Counted from the first letter of the stretch, positions 15,294 through 25,114 are shown. The stretch: DNA of 64,000 bases from an uncultured Erysipelotrichaceae bacterium (GCA_900314865.1 OMWW01000001.1:251457-315456); one strand, 5' to 3'. The notes: generated by a model from the letters alone, not told the origin. Made by a program: numbers and translations.

Positions 15294-18200
15294 ATGTATT
15301 CGTTAGTATCAGTTCTTTCGTTAGTTATATTGCTAGTCTTAAACTTCGATGTCCTTTTTAATAAGGATTTTCGTGCTAATAACACAAGAGCATTAAAGGC
15401 ATATAGATTCTTCTTGATATCATTATCTTTATTTTACGTGTGCGATTTGTTGTGGGGTTATTTAGATCCTTTAGAAAACAAGATTTATGTAACAATTGAC
15501 ACCGCAGTCTTCTTTATACTTATGTCGCTCACACTTTTCGCCTTTACAAACTTTGTTGTGAAGTTTGTTTCTGGCGGTAAGATTTTCACAAATATTTTAT
15601 TCTATTTCGGCTTAGCCTTCTTTGTGATGGGTACAATCGTAGTTATTGTTAATTTCTTCCATCCAATCTTGTTCACATACGAATCATCTACTTATGCTGT
15701 TAATGCTGGAAGATATATATTCTATGGAATTCAAAACATTGCCTTCTTCCTTGTTACAATTTTTGCTTTGGTTCGTGCCTTACAAACAAAAGGATACAAA
15801 AGAGGCCAGTTCTTTACGCTTTTCTTTGTCGGTATTGTTATGACTGTTACCATTGCCGCACAGATATATTTCCCACTTTTTCCATGTTACGCAATCGGTT
15901 GTTCGTTGGGTACTGTTCTTATTTATTCTTTCATCGTCGTTTCAACAAAAACGCAACTTGCTGAAGAGTTATATGAAAGTAAATCAAGAGAAGAAGCTCA
16001 ACAAAAAGTTATTTCTGCGACAAGAGAACTTGCCTATGTTGACCCTCTTACTGGAGTAAAGAACAAGCACGCCTATGTCGAAGTTGAAATTGGCTTTGAT
16101 GGATTAATTCATGACAAAAAAATTAGCAATTTCGCCCTTCTCCTTTTCGACCTTAACGATTTAAAGAAAATCAATGACTTATATGGCCATGACAAAGGTG
16201 ACATATATATCAAGAAATCTTGTGAAATGATTAAACAATATTTCCCAAATACAATCATCTACCGTTATGGTGGTGATGAATTTGTGGTTATTCTTCAAGG
16301 CAAAATTTACGACCAAAGATTCAAACTTATACAAGAATTTAATCACGCTGTGGAAAACAACATCGGTAAAGACGAACCAGTTATTGCAGTGGGATTCTCT
16401 GATTTCTTAAAAGACAAAGATAATACTTTGAGAACGGTTTTCTTACGTGCTGATGAAAGAATGTATGGAAGAAAGAGAAGATTAAAGGATCTTCAAAATA
16501 ATAATAACCAAGGTGAAGAAGTTGTTAATAAATCCACTGGTGGTGTCTCTTTAATGACTTTACGTCATGAACTCTATGAAATGTTCTACCATAGTAGTGC
16601 GGTTTCTCTTGTTGATATGCTTAACGGCTCATCTTGTGATGAAATAGTTGAATTTGATATTAAGCACGACACCTTCAAACAGTTCTATCACGTTGAAGGA
16701 AAATACTTCGTTCCTGCTGTGGATTTATCATATAGAGATTTATTAGATTTCACTTATAAATACATCATTCATCCAGATGATCGCGGAACATATATGGGAT
16801 TGATGCAAATCGAAGGATTCTTTGAAAGATTGCAAAACGCCAGAATCCCTAACTTTGATTTTGCGCACTTCCGTTATAAGCTCCAAGACGGTACGTATCG
16901 TTGGGTTGAACAAGTAGTTATCGCGGGTGATGAATTTGGTATTCCTGAAGGAATGTTTAGAATGTATGTCTTTGACATTCATAACATCAAATCACGTCAG
17001 CTTGGGAACATCAGTGATGTGAATAATGCTGTCTCAATTGGTAGAGACCCACTCACCTCTTTAAGAACTAGTAAAGAGTTCATCAAAGCGTCCGAAAAAA
17101 AGGTTTCTTCTAACCCTGATAAGACATATTGCTTACTCGCGATTGATATTGAACACTTCAAATTATTTGATGAGTGGTTTGGTAGAGAAAAGGGTAATCT
17201 TTTACTCGCTAATATGGGTGCGGAATTAGGTGAGTTTGAGAAGAACAACGACGCAGTATGCGGCTATTTTGGTGCTGATGACTTCACTATCTTAATGGAA
17301 TATGACGCTGATAAGATTCAATATTTGTATGATAGAATTCATGAGCTCATTAACTCCTTCGGTTTATCTACAGGCTTCTTACCTGCATTAGGTGTTTCTA
17401 TCATTGATAAAGATATGTCGGTTGTTGACGCTTTTGACCGCGCAACCATCGCTGTTAATAAAGCTAAACAAGATATTAAGAATAGAATTGTTACCTATAA
17501 TATTGAAATGCAATTCTTAGTGGAACACGAACACTTAGTTCTTACTAATTTCATTCACGCTCTTCAAAATGATCAAATTACATTCTACTTACAACCACAA
17601 TGTAATATCAAAGATGGTAAGATTGTTGGTGCTGAGGCTCTTGCTCGTTGGTGTAAACCAGATGGCACGATTATCGCTCCAGGTGAATTTGTTCCAGTAT
17701 TAGAAAAATACGGATTTATTACTGACCTTGACAAAGTCATTTGGGAAAGAGTTATTAAATGGACCAAAGAATTTATTGACGCTGGTCATAAAGTTGTTCC
17801 TATTTCTTTAAATGTTTCTCAAATTGATGTTCTTAATATTGATATTGATAAGTTCTTGAAAGAACTTTGTCAAAAATATGGACTTCCAACTAAATATATC
17901 AAAGTTGAGATTACCGAATCTGCATACGCGAAAAACACAAATAACGTTGATAAATTAGTAAAACAATTGAAGGCTGATGGATTTATGATCCTTCTTGATG
18001 ATTTTGGAAGTGGTTATTCCTCTCTCAACATGCTTTCTGCTCTAACTATTGATGCAATTAAGTTAGATGCGAAGTTCTTACAAATCAAAGACGAAACATA
18101 TAAACGTAGTATTCATATCTTAGAGTCCGCAATTAATATGGCTAAGACTATGGCGTTACCGATGATTGTTGAAGGTGCTGAAAAGAAAGAACAAATCGAT

Positions 18201-19109
18201 TTCTTAAGAGAATTAGGTGTTGATTTCATTCAAGGCTATTATTTCTATAAACCAATGCCTATTAAAGATTTTGAAGCACTTATTTCTAAAGAAAATATCA
18301 TTGACACTAAAGGTTTAACCGTTAAACTTAACGACCAATTTAGAATCAGAGAGTTCTTGGATAAGAATATCTATTCTGACTCCATGCTTAATAACATTAT
18401 AGGCGCGGTTGCTATCTATTCCTTAAGAAAGAATCATGTTGATATCGTTAGATACAATCAACAATTTTATGAAACTGTCAACGTCCCTGATTTTGTTGAA
18501 AAATTAGAAAATATTGAAATTACGATGCCAGAAGAAGATAGTCCACTTCTTATAGAGGCCCTTAAAGAGGCCAAAGCAAATAAACTCACCGGCGCTTCTA
18601 AAGTATTAAGATTTTACCGCGCTAATGGAGAACTAACATCGTTTGATATGCATTTCTATTACATCGGAATTAAAGAAGGAACTGATCGTTTCTATGGTGC
18701 TTGTGTAGATGTAAGTGAACTAGTTGATCATGAAGAAGGAAGAGATTTAATCAGAAAATATTCCTCTGACAATATTATCTTTATTAAGAGAATTGATAAT
18801 AAGTGGTCATATTTAGTAGTTAGCCATGCCTTAAGTGACTTAGTTGGATTAAGTCCTCTTGAGCTTCAAGAAGAACTCAATAATGGCAAGTTTGTTCATC
18901 GTATCACACCTCAAAAAGACATTAAAGACTTCATGAAAATGGTGGAAGAAACGGTTGATGAACATCCTAACTACAATAAAGTGTTCACTGTTCTTAATAA
19001 TGAACGCAAGAAACTTAAGATAGAAGTTGAAATCAAATATGTCGGCAATGAGAGTAATAACATCAAGTACTTGTTAAGAACTCGCTTGGTCGAAAAAGAG
19101 CATGATTAA
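15294..19109 (+). CDS. Large membrane GGDEF-PAS-GGDEF-like-EAL-PAS signalling protein
   Basis: This is a 1271-residue protein. About seven transmembrane helices (1-220) are followed by GGDEF domain 1 with an intact YRYGGDEF at about 326-330. A PAS domain (about 405-560) precedes a second GGDEF-like domain whose signature is degraded to GADDF (about 660). The EAL domain (about 740-1000) keeps GAEALARW, the Asn of SLNVS, EITE, LDDFGSGYSS, KLD, EGAE and QGYYFYKP. About 230 C-terminal residues look like two further PAS-type domains. Both making and breaking c-di-GMP are plausible, with the PAS and membrane parts setting the balance. PAS domains after the EAL are less usual. It is a single-gene unit with its own promoter and terminator. 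Confidence 0.9.
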   Translation: MYSLVSVLSLVILLVLNFDVLFNKDFRANNTRALKAYRFFLISLSLFYVCDLLWGYLDPLENKIYVTIDTAVFFILMSLTLFAFTNFVVKFVSGGKIFTNILFYFGLAFFVMGTIVVIVNFFHPILFTYESSTYAVNAGRYIFYGIQNIAFFLVTIFALVRALQTKGYKRGQFFTLFFVGIVMTVTIAAQIYFPLFPCYAIGCSLGTVLIYSFIVVSTKTQLAEELYESKSREEAQQKVISATRELAYVDPLTGVKNKHAYVEVEIGFDGLIHDKKISNFALLLFDLNDLKKINDLYGHDKGDIYIKKSCEMIKQYFPNTIIYRYGGDEFVVILQGKIYDQRFKLIQEFNHAVENNIGKDEPVIAVGFSDFLKDKDNTLRTVFLRADERMYGRKRRLKDLQNNNNQGEEVVNKSTGGVSLMTLRHELYEMFYHSSAVSLVDMLNGSSCDEIVEFDIKHDTFKQFYHVEGKYFVPAVDLSYRDLLDFTYKYIIHPDDRGTYMGLMQIEGFFERLQNARIPNFDFAHFRYKLQDGTYRWVEQVVIAGDEFGIPEGMFRMYVFDIHNIKSRQLGNISDVNNAVSIGRDPLTSLRTSKEFIKASEKKVSSNPDKTYCLLAIDIEHFKLFDEWFGREKGNLLLANMGAELGEFEKNNDAVCGYFGADDFTILMEYDADKIQYLYDRIHELINSFGLSTGFLPALGVSIIDKDMSVVDAFDRATIAVNKAKQDIKNRIVTYNIEMQFLVEHEHLVLTNFIHALQNDQITFYLQPQCNIKDGKIVGAEALARWCKPDGTIIAPGEFVPVLEKYGFITDLDKVIWERVIKWTKEFIDAGHKVVPISLNVSQIDVLNIDIDKFLKELCQKYGLPTKYIKVEITESAYAKNTNNVDKLVKQLKADGFMILLDDFGSGYSSLNMLSALTIDAIKLDAKFLQIKDETYKRSIHILESAINMAKTMALPMIVEGAEKKEQIDFLRELGVDFIQGYYFYKPMPIKDFEALISKENIIDTKGLTVKLNDQFRIREFLDKNIYSDSMLNNIIGAVAIYSLRKNHVDIVRYNQQFYETVNVPDFVEKLENIEITMPEEDSPLLIEALKEAKANKLTGASKVLRFYRANGELTSFDMHFYYIGIKEGTDRFYGACVDVSELVDHEEGRDLIRKYSSDNIIFIKRIDNKWSYLVVSHALSDLVGLSPLELQEELNNGKFVHRITPQKDIKDFMKMVEETVDEHPNYNKVFTVLNNERKKLKIEVEIKYVGNESNNIKYLLRTRLVEKEHD

Positions 19110-19123
19110 GTTCATGCTTTTTT
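19099..19123 (+). terminator. Terminator overlapping the end of the GGDEF-EAL gene
   Basis: AGCATGA (19099-19105) pairs with TCATGCT (19112-19118), followed by a T-run. The 5' arm includes the last sense codons and the loop contains the stop codon. Confidence 0.8.
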
Positions 19124-19259
19124 CTTCTATAAATGATATTTATTGAAAATCAATTAAAAAGTGTTAAAGTAAATGTGTTGATGAAACTTATATATAGAAT
19201 TCACATATAAACGTTTTTTGTTGCGACAAAATCCTTTTTTGTGTGTTTAGGAGGAAAAA

Positions 19260-20606
19260 ATGTATAAGAGTGAATATTTAAACAGACTTCTTAAAGAAGT
19301 TAAAGAGAAATACGGTAACGAAAAAGAATTCGTCGCCGCGGTTGAAGAGTTTTTTGATTCTATGGATTTCTTAGTGGAAAAAGATCCAAAGATTGAACAA
19401 TACTCAATTCTTGAAAGATTAATTGTCCCTGAAAGAGTAATCCAAATGAGAGTACCATGGGTTGATGATTCTGGAAAGATTAGAGTTAATACAGGTTATC
19501 GTGTTCAATTCAATTCGGCTATTGGCCCATATAAAGGTGGTATGAGATTCCATCCATCGGTTAACCTTTCAATTTTAAAGTTCTTGGGTTTTGAACAAAC
19601 CTTCAAGAACAGTTTAACTGGTCTCCCTATGGGAGGTGGTAAAGGTGGTGCGGACTTCGATCCACGTGGAAAAAGTGACGCGGAAGTGATGAGATTCTGC
19701 CAATCCTTCATGAGTGAATTATATCGCCATATTGGACCAGACACTGATGTTCCTGCTGGTGACCTTGGTTTTGGTGCTCGTGAAGTTGGTTATATGTTTG
19801 GCTACTACAAGAAACTCCGTGATGAATGGAGTGGTGTCTTTACTGGTAAAGGCATCTCTTATGGTGGTTCCTTGGCTAGACCAGAAGCAACAGGTTATGG
19901 CTTACTTTATTACGCTAGAGAAATGTTAAAGACCTATTACAACACTGATTTCAAAGGTAAGAAAGTCATTATTTCTGGCTGCGGTAAAGTCGGTGGCATG
20001 GCAGCCGAAAAAGCCAATCAATTAGGCGCTATCCTAGTAGGTATGAGCGATATTGATGGCTATGTATGTGATCCAAACGGATTAGATGTTCCATACATTG
20101 TTGAACTTTCCAAACAAAAAGGTATGTTCTCAAAAGAATATGCTTCCACCCATAAAGGCGTTAAATTCGTTGAAGGACCTAGAGGTTTATGGTCCGTTCC
20201 ATGTGATATTGCTTTACCATGCGCTACACAAGGTGAAATCGCTCTTAAAGAAGCTGAAGAACTTAAAAAGAATGGCTGCTTCATGTTAGTGGAAGGCGCA
20301 AATATGCCTACAGACGTTGAAGCAATTAGATATTTCAATACACATGATGTTTTATTTGCTCCTGGCAAAGCCAGTAACGCGGGTGGAGTCGCTGTCAGTG
20401 GTCTTGAAATGAGTCAAAACGCAATGCACTTAAGCTGGACATTTGAAGAAGTTGATCAAAAGTTAGAAGAGATTATGAAGAAAATCTTTAAAGCGTGTCA
20501 TGATACAGCGGTTAAATTTGGTCAACCTCGTAACCTCGCTTTAGGGGCAAATATCGCAGGCTTCTTAAAAGTCTATGACGCGATGCTTGCTCAAGGAGTG
20601 TGTTAA
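19260..20606 (+). CDS. gdhA: NADP-type glutamate dehydrogenase
   Basis: This 448-residue hexameric-type glutamate dehydrogenase interconverts 2-oxoglutarate plus ammonia and glutamate. The substrate lysine motif PMGGGKGGADFDP, the catalytic PAGDLGFGAREVG and a Rossmann motif (ISGCGKVGGMAAEK) are all present. Length is normal for the bacterial family. A strong AGGAGG precedes the ATG. The 150-base upstream gap holds the previous terminator and AT-rich sequence with no single convincing promoter, though TTGAAA at 19143 with TAAAGT 16 bases later is possible. It heads an operon with a DUF1015 gene, serC and serA. Ammonia released by the purine locus further downstream could be captured here (inference). 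Confidence 0.96.
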   Translation: MYKSEYLNRLLKEVKEKYGNEKEFVAAVEEFFDSMDFLVEKDPKIEQYSILERLIVPERVIQMRVPWVDDSGKIRVNTGYRVQFNSAIGPYKGGMRFHPSVNLSILKFLGFEQTFKNSLTGLPMGGGKGGADFDPRGKSDAEVMRFCQSFMSELYRHIGPDTDVPAGDLGFGAREVGYMFGYYKKLRDEWSGVFTGKGISYGGSLARPEATGYGLLYYAREMLKTYYNTDFKGKKVIISGCGKVGGMAAEKANQLGAILVGMSDIDGYVCDPNGLDVPYIVELSKQKGMFSKEYASTHKGVKFVEGPRGLWSVPCDIALPCATQGEIALKEAEELKKNGCFMLVEGANMPTDVEAIRYFNTHDVLFAPGKASNAGGVAVSGLEMSQNAMHLSWTFEEVDQKLEEIMKKIFKACHDTAVKFGQPRNLALGANIAGFLKVYDAMLAQGVC

Positions 20607-21823
20607 TGATTAAAACAATTAAGAGCCCCCATATTTATCTTCCTAAACAAAGTGTAGATATGTCTAAGTATGCGGTTATCGCATGCGATCAATACACCTC
20701 TAATTTAGTATATTGGGATTCTTTAAGCGAATATGTTGGTGATAATGTTTCTACGCTTCATATGATTTATCCTGAGGCGTATTTAGAAACCACTAATAAC
20801 GATGAATATATCGCTAACATCAATAAGAACATTGCCCATTATTTAGATAATGGTGACCTTGTTGATATTGGAGAATGTTTCATTTTAGTGGAACGTGTCA
20901 CTTCCTTTAATGTCCGTCGTCTTGGCTTGGTCTTAGCGGTGGACTTAGAAGATTATTCTTTTGAAAAAGGAAATAAAGCAAGAATTAAGGCTAGTGAAGC
21001 GACAATTGTAGAACGCATACCTCCTAGATTAAAAATCAGGAAGAACGCTCCTATTGAATTACCTCATATCCTTGTCTTATTTGATGACAAAGAAAAGAGT
21101 ATCGTTGAAGAACTTTACGCGAATAGAGATAACTTAGAAAAAGTCTATGACTTTGAACTAAATAAGGATGGTGGTCATATCCGCGGCTACAAAGTGAGTA
21201 ACACTAACGAAGTAATCGCGAAATTTGACGCTCTATTCAACAAAAACGGTAATGGACTACTATTTATCGTTGGAGATGGAAATCACTCCTTAGCGACCGC
21301 AAAAGCGCATTGGGATTTAATTAAAAAAGATCTTAACGAAGAAGAGAAAGTAAATCACCCTGCTAGATACGCTCTAGTGGAAGCTAATAACTTATATGAT
21401 GAGGGTATTATTTTTGAACCTATTCATCGTGTCTTATTTAATGTTGATGATTCCTTTATTGATGAACTTTCTAAGATTAGTGAAGGAGAGTTTGAAACAT
21501 ACATTTATTCAGCTAAAACTGGAAAGAAAGCCTTTAAAATGACTAAAAACGCTCCTCAAGCGTATAAGCGTATTCAATCATTTTTAGATGAATATATGTC
21601 CAAACATAAAGAAGTTAAAATCGACTTCATTCATGATGAGGACGAATTACTTTCTGTGACTGATAAAAATACTAATTCAGTCGCGATTAAAATGCCGGCG
21701 TTGACTAAAGATGATCTCTTTGATTACATCGCTGGTGATATGGTGCTCCCAAGAAAATCTTTCTCGATGGGGCACGCTAATGAAAAAAGATATTATTTAG
21801 AAGCCAAAAAGATAACGAAATAA
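20606..21823 (+). CDS. DUF1015 family protein
   Basis: This is a protein of 405 residues from the ATG at 20606, which overlaps the gdhA stop (TAATG) and has AAGGAG 7 bases upstream; a GTG at 20600 is less likely. It begins IKSPHIYLPK and contains YAVIACDQYTSN and LFIVGDGNHSLATAKAHW, the conserved blocks of DUF1015. The molecular function of this family is not established. It commonly lies beside serC and serA in Firmicutes, as here, which points to serine metabolism or disposal of a by-product. There is no signal peptide or membrane segment. It is placed between gdhA and serC with an 11-base gap to the latter. Confidence 0.85.
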   Translation: MIKTIKSPHIYLPKQSVDMSKYAVIACDQYTSNLVYWDSLSEYVGDNVSTLHMIYPEAYLETTNNDEYIANINKNIAHYLDNGDLVDIGECFILVERVTSFNVRRLGLVLAVDLEDYSFEKGNKARIKASEATIVERIPPRLKIRKNAPIELPHILVLFDDKEKSIVEELYANRDNLEKVYDFELNKDGGHIRGYKVSNTNEVIAKFDALFNKNGNGLLFIVGDGNHSLATAKAHWDLIKKDLNEEEKVNHPARYALVEANNLYDEGIIFEPIHRVLFNVDDSFIDELSKISEGEFETYIYSAKTGKKAFKMTKNAPQAYKRIQSFLDEYMSKHKEVKIDFIHDEDELLSVTDKNTNSVAIKMPALTKDDLFDYIAGDMVLPRKSFSMGHANEKRYYLEAKKITK

Positions 21824-21834
21824 GGAGAATATTT

Positions 21835-22920
21835 ATGGCAAGAATTTATAACTTTTCCGCTGGTCCAGCAATGCTTCCTGAAGAAGTATTAAAAGAAGCC
21901 GCTGAAGAAATGCTTGATTACCGTGGATGTGGTATGTCCGTCATGGAGATGAGCCATCGTTCAAAAGTCTATCAACAAATCATTGATGAAGCAGAAGCTG
22001 ATTTACGCGAATTAATTGGTATTCCTGAAAATTACAAAGTGCTCTTCCTTCAAGGTGGTGCCACTCTTCAATTTGGAATGATCCCAATGAATTTGATGAC
22101 CGTTAATAAGAAAGCGGACTACATCAACACTGGTGTTTGGACTAAAAAGGCGATTCAAGACGCCAAATTATTTGGCGAAGTAAGAGTCATCGCTAGTAGT
22201 GAAGACAAACAATTTAGTTACATTCCTTCAATGAAGGATTTGAAAATTAATGAAGACGCTGATTACGTCTATATGTGTGATAACAACACCATCTATGGAA
22301 CTAAATTCAAGGAATATCCAAATACTGGTAAAATTCCACTCATTTGTGACATGAGCTCATGTTTTTTAAGCGAGCCTATCGATGTTCGTAAATTTGGCAT
22401 GATTTACGCCGGAGCACAAAAGAACGTTGGTCCTGCAGGTGTTACCATCATTATTATCCGTGATGATTTAGTGGAAAGAAGCAAAGAACTTCCTCTTCCA
22501 GTGTATTTAAGATACGCTCCACATGTGGAAAATGGTTCTATGTATAACACCCCACCAACCTATGGTATCTATATTTGTGGCAAAGTCTTCAAATGGTTAC
22601 TCAAAAATGGTGGCCTTGAAAAACGTAGACAAGTTAACGAAGAAAAAGCCAAGATTTTATATGACTATTTAGACAATTCTAAATTCTATAAAACCACAGT
22701 TCAAAAAGATTCTCGTTCATTAATGAACGTTACCTTTAGAACTCCAAGCGATGAACTTGACGCTGAATTCTTAGAAGGCGCAAAGAAATATAAATTCACC
22801 AACTTAAAAGGTCATAGATCCACTGGTGGCTTAAGAGCGTCTATTTATAACGCTATGCCTATTGATGGTGTTAAAGCCCTTGTTAAATATTTGAAAGAAT
22901 TTGAAGAGGCTCATAAATAA
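21835..22920 (+). CDS. serC: Phosphoserine aminotransferase
   Basis: This is a 361-residue fold-type I PLP enzyme that converts 3-phosphohydroxypyruvate and glutamate to phosphoserine and 2-oxoglutarate. It starts with the family hallmark YNFSAGPAMLP. MEMSHRS and LFLQGGATLQF are the substrate- and phosphate-binding blocks, and AGAQKNVGPAG contains the PLP lysine. HRSTGGLRASIYNAM near the C terminus is also diagnostic. Length is normal. AAGGAG precedes the ATG. The stop overlaps the serA start (TAATG), so the second and first steps of serine synthesis are translationally coupled, with gdhA supplying glutamate. Confidence 0.97.
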   Translation: MARIYNFSAGPAMLPEEVLKEAAEEMLDYRGCGMSVMEMSHRSKVYQQIIDEAEADLRELIGIPENYKVLFLQGGATLQFGMIPMNLMTVNKKADYINTGVWTKKAIQDAKLFGEVRVIASSEDKQFSYIPSMKDLKINEDADYVYMCDNNTIYGTKFKEYPNTGKIPLICDMSSCFLSEPIDVRKFGMIYAGAQKNVGPAGVTIIIIRDDLVERSKELPLPVYLRYAPHVENGSMYNTPPTYGIYICGKVFKWLLKNGGLEKRRQVNEEKAKILYDYLDNSKFYKTTVQKDSRSLMNVTFRTPSDELDAEFLEGAKKYKFTNLKGHRSTGGLRASIYNAMPIDGVKALVKYLKEFEEAHK

Positions 22921-24056
22921 TGGAAAGAAATGTTTATTGTTTAAATAAAATATCTCCTGTTGGCCTAAAAACAATGTCTAAAAACTACAAAGTAGTTGAT
23001 GCTTTAGATGATAAAGTTTCTGCTATTTTAGTTAGAAGTGCGGCAATGCATGAAATGGAACTTCCAGAAAGTGTTTTATGTGTTGCTAGAGCGGGTGCTG
23101 GAGTTAACAATATCCCATTAGACAAATTTGCGGAAAAAGGTATCGTTGTTTTTAACACTCCTGGTGCTAACGCTAATGCTGTTAAGGAATTAACTATCGC
23201 AATGATGCTTTTAGCAGCAAGAGACCTTAGAGGCTCAATGGAATGGGTAAAAGCTAATAAAGAAGATCCTGATATTAATAAAACCATGGAAAAGGCTAAA
23301 GCTGCTTATGCTGGAACTGAAATCATGGGTAAGACTTTAGGTGTTATTGGTTGCGGTGCGATTGGTGCTTTAGTAGCAGACGCTGCTAGTAAACTTGGTA
23401 TGAAAGTTATTGCTGTCGAACCAAGTAATGCAACAAGAGAAAGAAATGCATCTTTATTAGAAAACGTTAAATTCGTTGAATATGATGAATTATATCGTGA
23501 CAGTGATTATATCACTGTACATGTCCCACTTTTAGACGCAACAAGAGGCATGCTTAATGCTGCTGCTTTTAGCAAAATGAAAGATGGTGTCATTATTATT
23601 AATGCAGCTAGAGACGCTCTAGTTAATGATTCCGATTTAGAAGAAGCGATTAAATCTGGAAAAGTAAGAAAATATGTTACTGATTTCCCAAACGCCAAGA
23701 CCGCTAATATGGAAGGCGTTGTCGCTATTTCTCATTTAGGTGCTTCTACTGAAGAAGCAGAAGACAACTGTGCCAAAATGGCGGTTTCACAAATTGAAAA
23801 TTATTTAGAAAACGGTAATCTAATCAATTCTGTGAACTTCCCAAGTTTATCTTTAGGTGCTAAGCATGGCATGAGAGCGGTTGTTTTACATAAAAACGAT
23901 CCAGAAATATCTGCAAAGATCTTAAAAGAACTTAATTCATCAAATTATGTTTCTGGTGTTAAAGGTAATTTTGGCGCTATTGTTGCTGATGTAGCAAAAG
24001 AACCAGGTGATTTATTAAAGATTCCTGGAGTTATTAAAGTTTATTTAGCTAAATAG
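22920..24056 (+). CDS. serA: D-3-phosphoglycerate dehydrogenase, short form
   Basis: This 378-residue NAD-dependent 2-hydroxyacid dehydrogenase catalyses the first step of serine synthesis. ARAGAGVNNIPLDKF and NTPGANANAVKELT are family blocks; GVIGCGAIGALVAD is the nucleotide-binding motif; and the catalytic His lies in AISHLGASTEEAEDNC. About 65 C-terminal residues form a short ACT-like regulatory segment, in contrast to the 530-residue forms with an extra intervening domain. Feedback by serine through this segment is possible but not shown. It is the last gene of the gdhA operon; a strong bidirectional terminator follows. Confidence 0.95.
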   Translation: MERNVYCLNKISPVGLKTMSKNYKVVDALDDKVSAILVRSAAMHEMELPESVLCVARAGAGVNNIPLDKFAEKGIVVFNTPGANANAVKELTIAMMLLAARDLRGSMEWVKANKEDPDINKTMEKAKAAYAGTEIMGKTLGVIGCGAIGALVADAASKLGMKVIAVEPSNATRERNASLLENVKFVEYDELYRDSDYITVHVPLLDATRGMLNAAAFSKMKDGVIIINAARDALVNDSDLEEAIKSGKVRKYVTDFPNAKTANMEGVVAISHLGASTEEAEDNCAKMAVSQIENYLENGNLINSVNFPSLSLGAKHGMRAVVLHKNDPEISAKILKELNSSNYVSGVKGNFGAIVADVAKEPGDLLKIPGVIKVYLAK

Positions 24057-24070
24057 TTATTAAACAAACT

Positions 24071-24099
24071 AAAAGAGGTTCACATCGAACCTCTTTTTT
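24071..24099. terminator. Bidirectional terminator between serA and arcC
   Basis: AAAAGAGGTTC (24071-24081) pairs with GAACCTCTTTT (24087-24097) around a 5-base loop. A-rich and T-rich flanks allow it to serve both convergent genes. Confidence 0.9.
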
Positions 24100-24110
24100 A
24101 ATACATAGTA

Positions 24111-25025
24111 TTAACGGATAATAGTGCCGCTTTTCTCTTCAAACGCTAATGCAGCATTTTCTAACGCTGCAATGATTGCGGTTTTACCTGGACAGCGAGT
24201 TAAGAATTTAACGCAAGCATTAACTTTTGGATACATACTTCCTTTTGCGAAGTAATCTCCTTTTAAGTATTCTTTGATTTCGCTTAATTCAACTTTACCA
24301 AGTTTTTTCTCATCTGGCTGTTTGTAATTAATGCAAACATTATCAATAGCAGTAAGAATTACCAAGTAATCTGTACCCACTAATTCTGCGACTAATGCTG
24401 AAGCATAATCTTTATCAATAACAGCTGCAACACCTTCTAATTTGTTTCCTTCTTTAATTACTGGGATACCGCCTCCGCCAGCGCATATTACAACATCGCC
24501 ATTTTTAACTAATGTTGTAATGATTTCTTTTTCTTCGATGTCGATTGGAAGTGGTGAAGGAACTACTCTTCTATATCCTCTTCCTGCATCTTCTTTCATT
24601 GTGTAACCTTTTTCCTTAGCAACAATTTCGGCTTCTTCTTTTGACATGAAAGAGCCTACTGGTTTTGTTGGATTTTGGAAAAGCGGGTCGTTTTTGTCGA
24701 CTAAAACCTGACTAACAATGGTTGCAACGTTTCTTTTAATACCTTGTGATCTTAATTCATTTTGCAAGGCATTTTGAAGGTGAAAACCAATATATCCTTG
24801 GCTCATTGCTCCACATTCTGGGAAAGGCATATCTGGAACACCTTTAGCTTCTGTGAAAGCGTTATTGATCATACCAACTTGTGGTCCATTTCCGTGGACA
24901 ATAACAACTTCATGACCATCTTTCATTAATTTAACAATGTATTTAGCAACATTGCTTACTAGCAATCTTTGTTCTTCAGCATTATTACCTAAAGCATTGC
25001 CACCTAAACTGACGACATATCTCAT
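24111..25025 (-). CDS. arcC: Carbamate kinase
   Basis: This 304-residue enzyme makes ATP, ammonia and CO2 from carbamoyl phosphate and ADP. SLGGNALG at the N terminus, VVIVHGNGPQVG, the VICAGGGGIPV loop and VIDKDYASALVA are family signatures. There is no arginine deiminase pathway here. The gene is divergent from the purine-type operon whose last gene, ygeW, is a carbamoyltransferase. E. coli has the equivalent kinase (yqeA) beside ygeW. It therefore most likely recovers energy at the end of that pathway. It has its own promoter and a good ribosome-binding site (CAGGAG, 9 bases before the ATG). Confidence 0.96.
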   Translation of the reverse strand: MRYVVSLGGNALGNNAEEQRLLVSNVAKYIVKLMKDGHEVVIVHGNGPQVGMINNAFTEAKGVPDMPFPECGAMSQGYIGFHLQNALQNELRSQGIKRNVATIVSQVLVDKNDPLFQNPTKPVGSFMSKEEAEIVAKEKGYTMKEDAGRGYRRVVPSPLPIDIEEKEIITTLVKNGDVVICAGGGGIPVIKEGNKLEGVAAVIDKDYASALVAELVGTDYLVILTAIDNVCINYKQPDEKKLGKVELSEIKEYLKGDYFAKGSMYPKVNACVKFLTRCPGKTAIIAALENAALAFEEKSGTIIR

Positions 25026-25051
25026 ACTATCAATCTCCTGTTTCCAAAATA

Positions 25052-25079
25052 ACTATATCATTTTTGAATTATTAGACAA
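25052..25079 (-). promoter_or_regulatory. Promoter of arcC
   Basis: On the minus strand TTGTCT (25079-25074) and TATAGT (25057-25052) are 16 bases apart. The predicted start is near 25045, with a 20-base leader that contains the ribosome-binding site. Confidence 0.6.
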
Positions 25080-25108
25080 CAATTATTCTCTAAAAGAGAT
25101 TAATAATA

Positions 25109-25114
25109 TACAAT
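25109..25114 (+). promoter_or_regulatory. Possible -10 box of the Lgt-like gene
   Basis: TACAAT lies 8 bases before the ATG at 25123, which has no Shine-Dalgarno. A start near 25121 would give a practically leaderless transcript. TTCTCT at 25086-25091 is a poor -35, and a small inverted repeat (TCTCT-AAA-AGAGA, 25087-25099) overlaps it. Confidence 0.35.

Noticed and set aside
20600-20608. GTG at 20600 as the DUF1015 start
   Set aside because: The ATG at 20606 has AAGGAG at ideal spacing and the TAATG overlap seen at other junctions.
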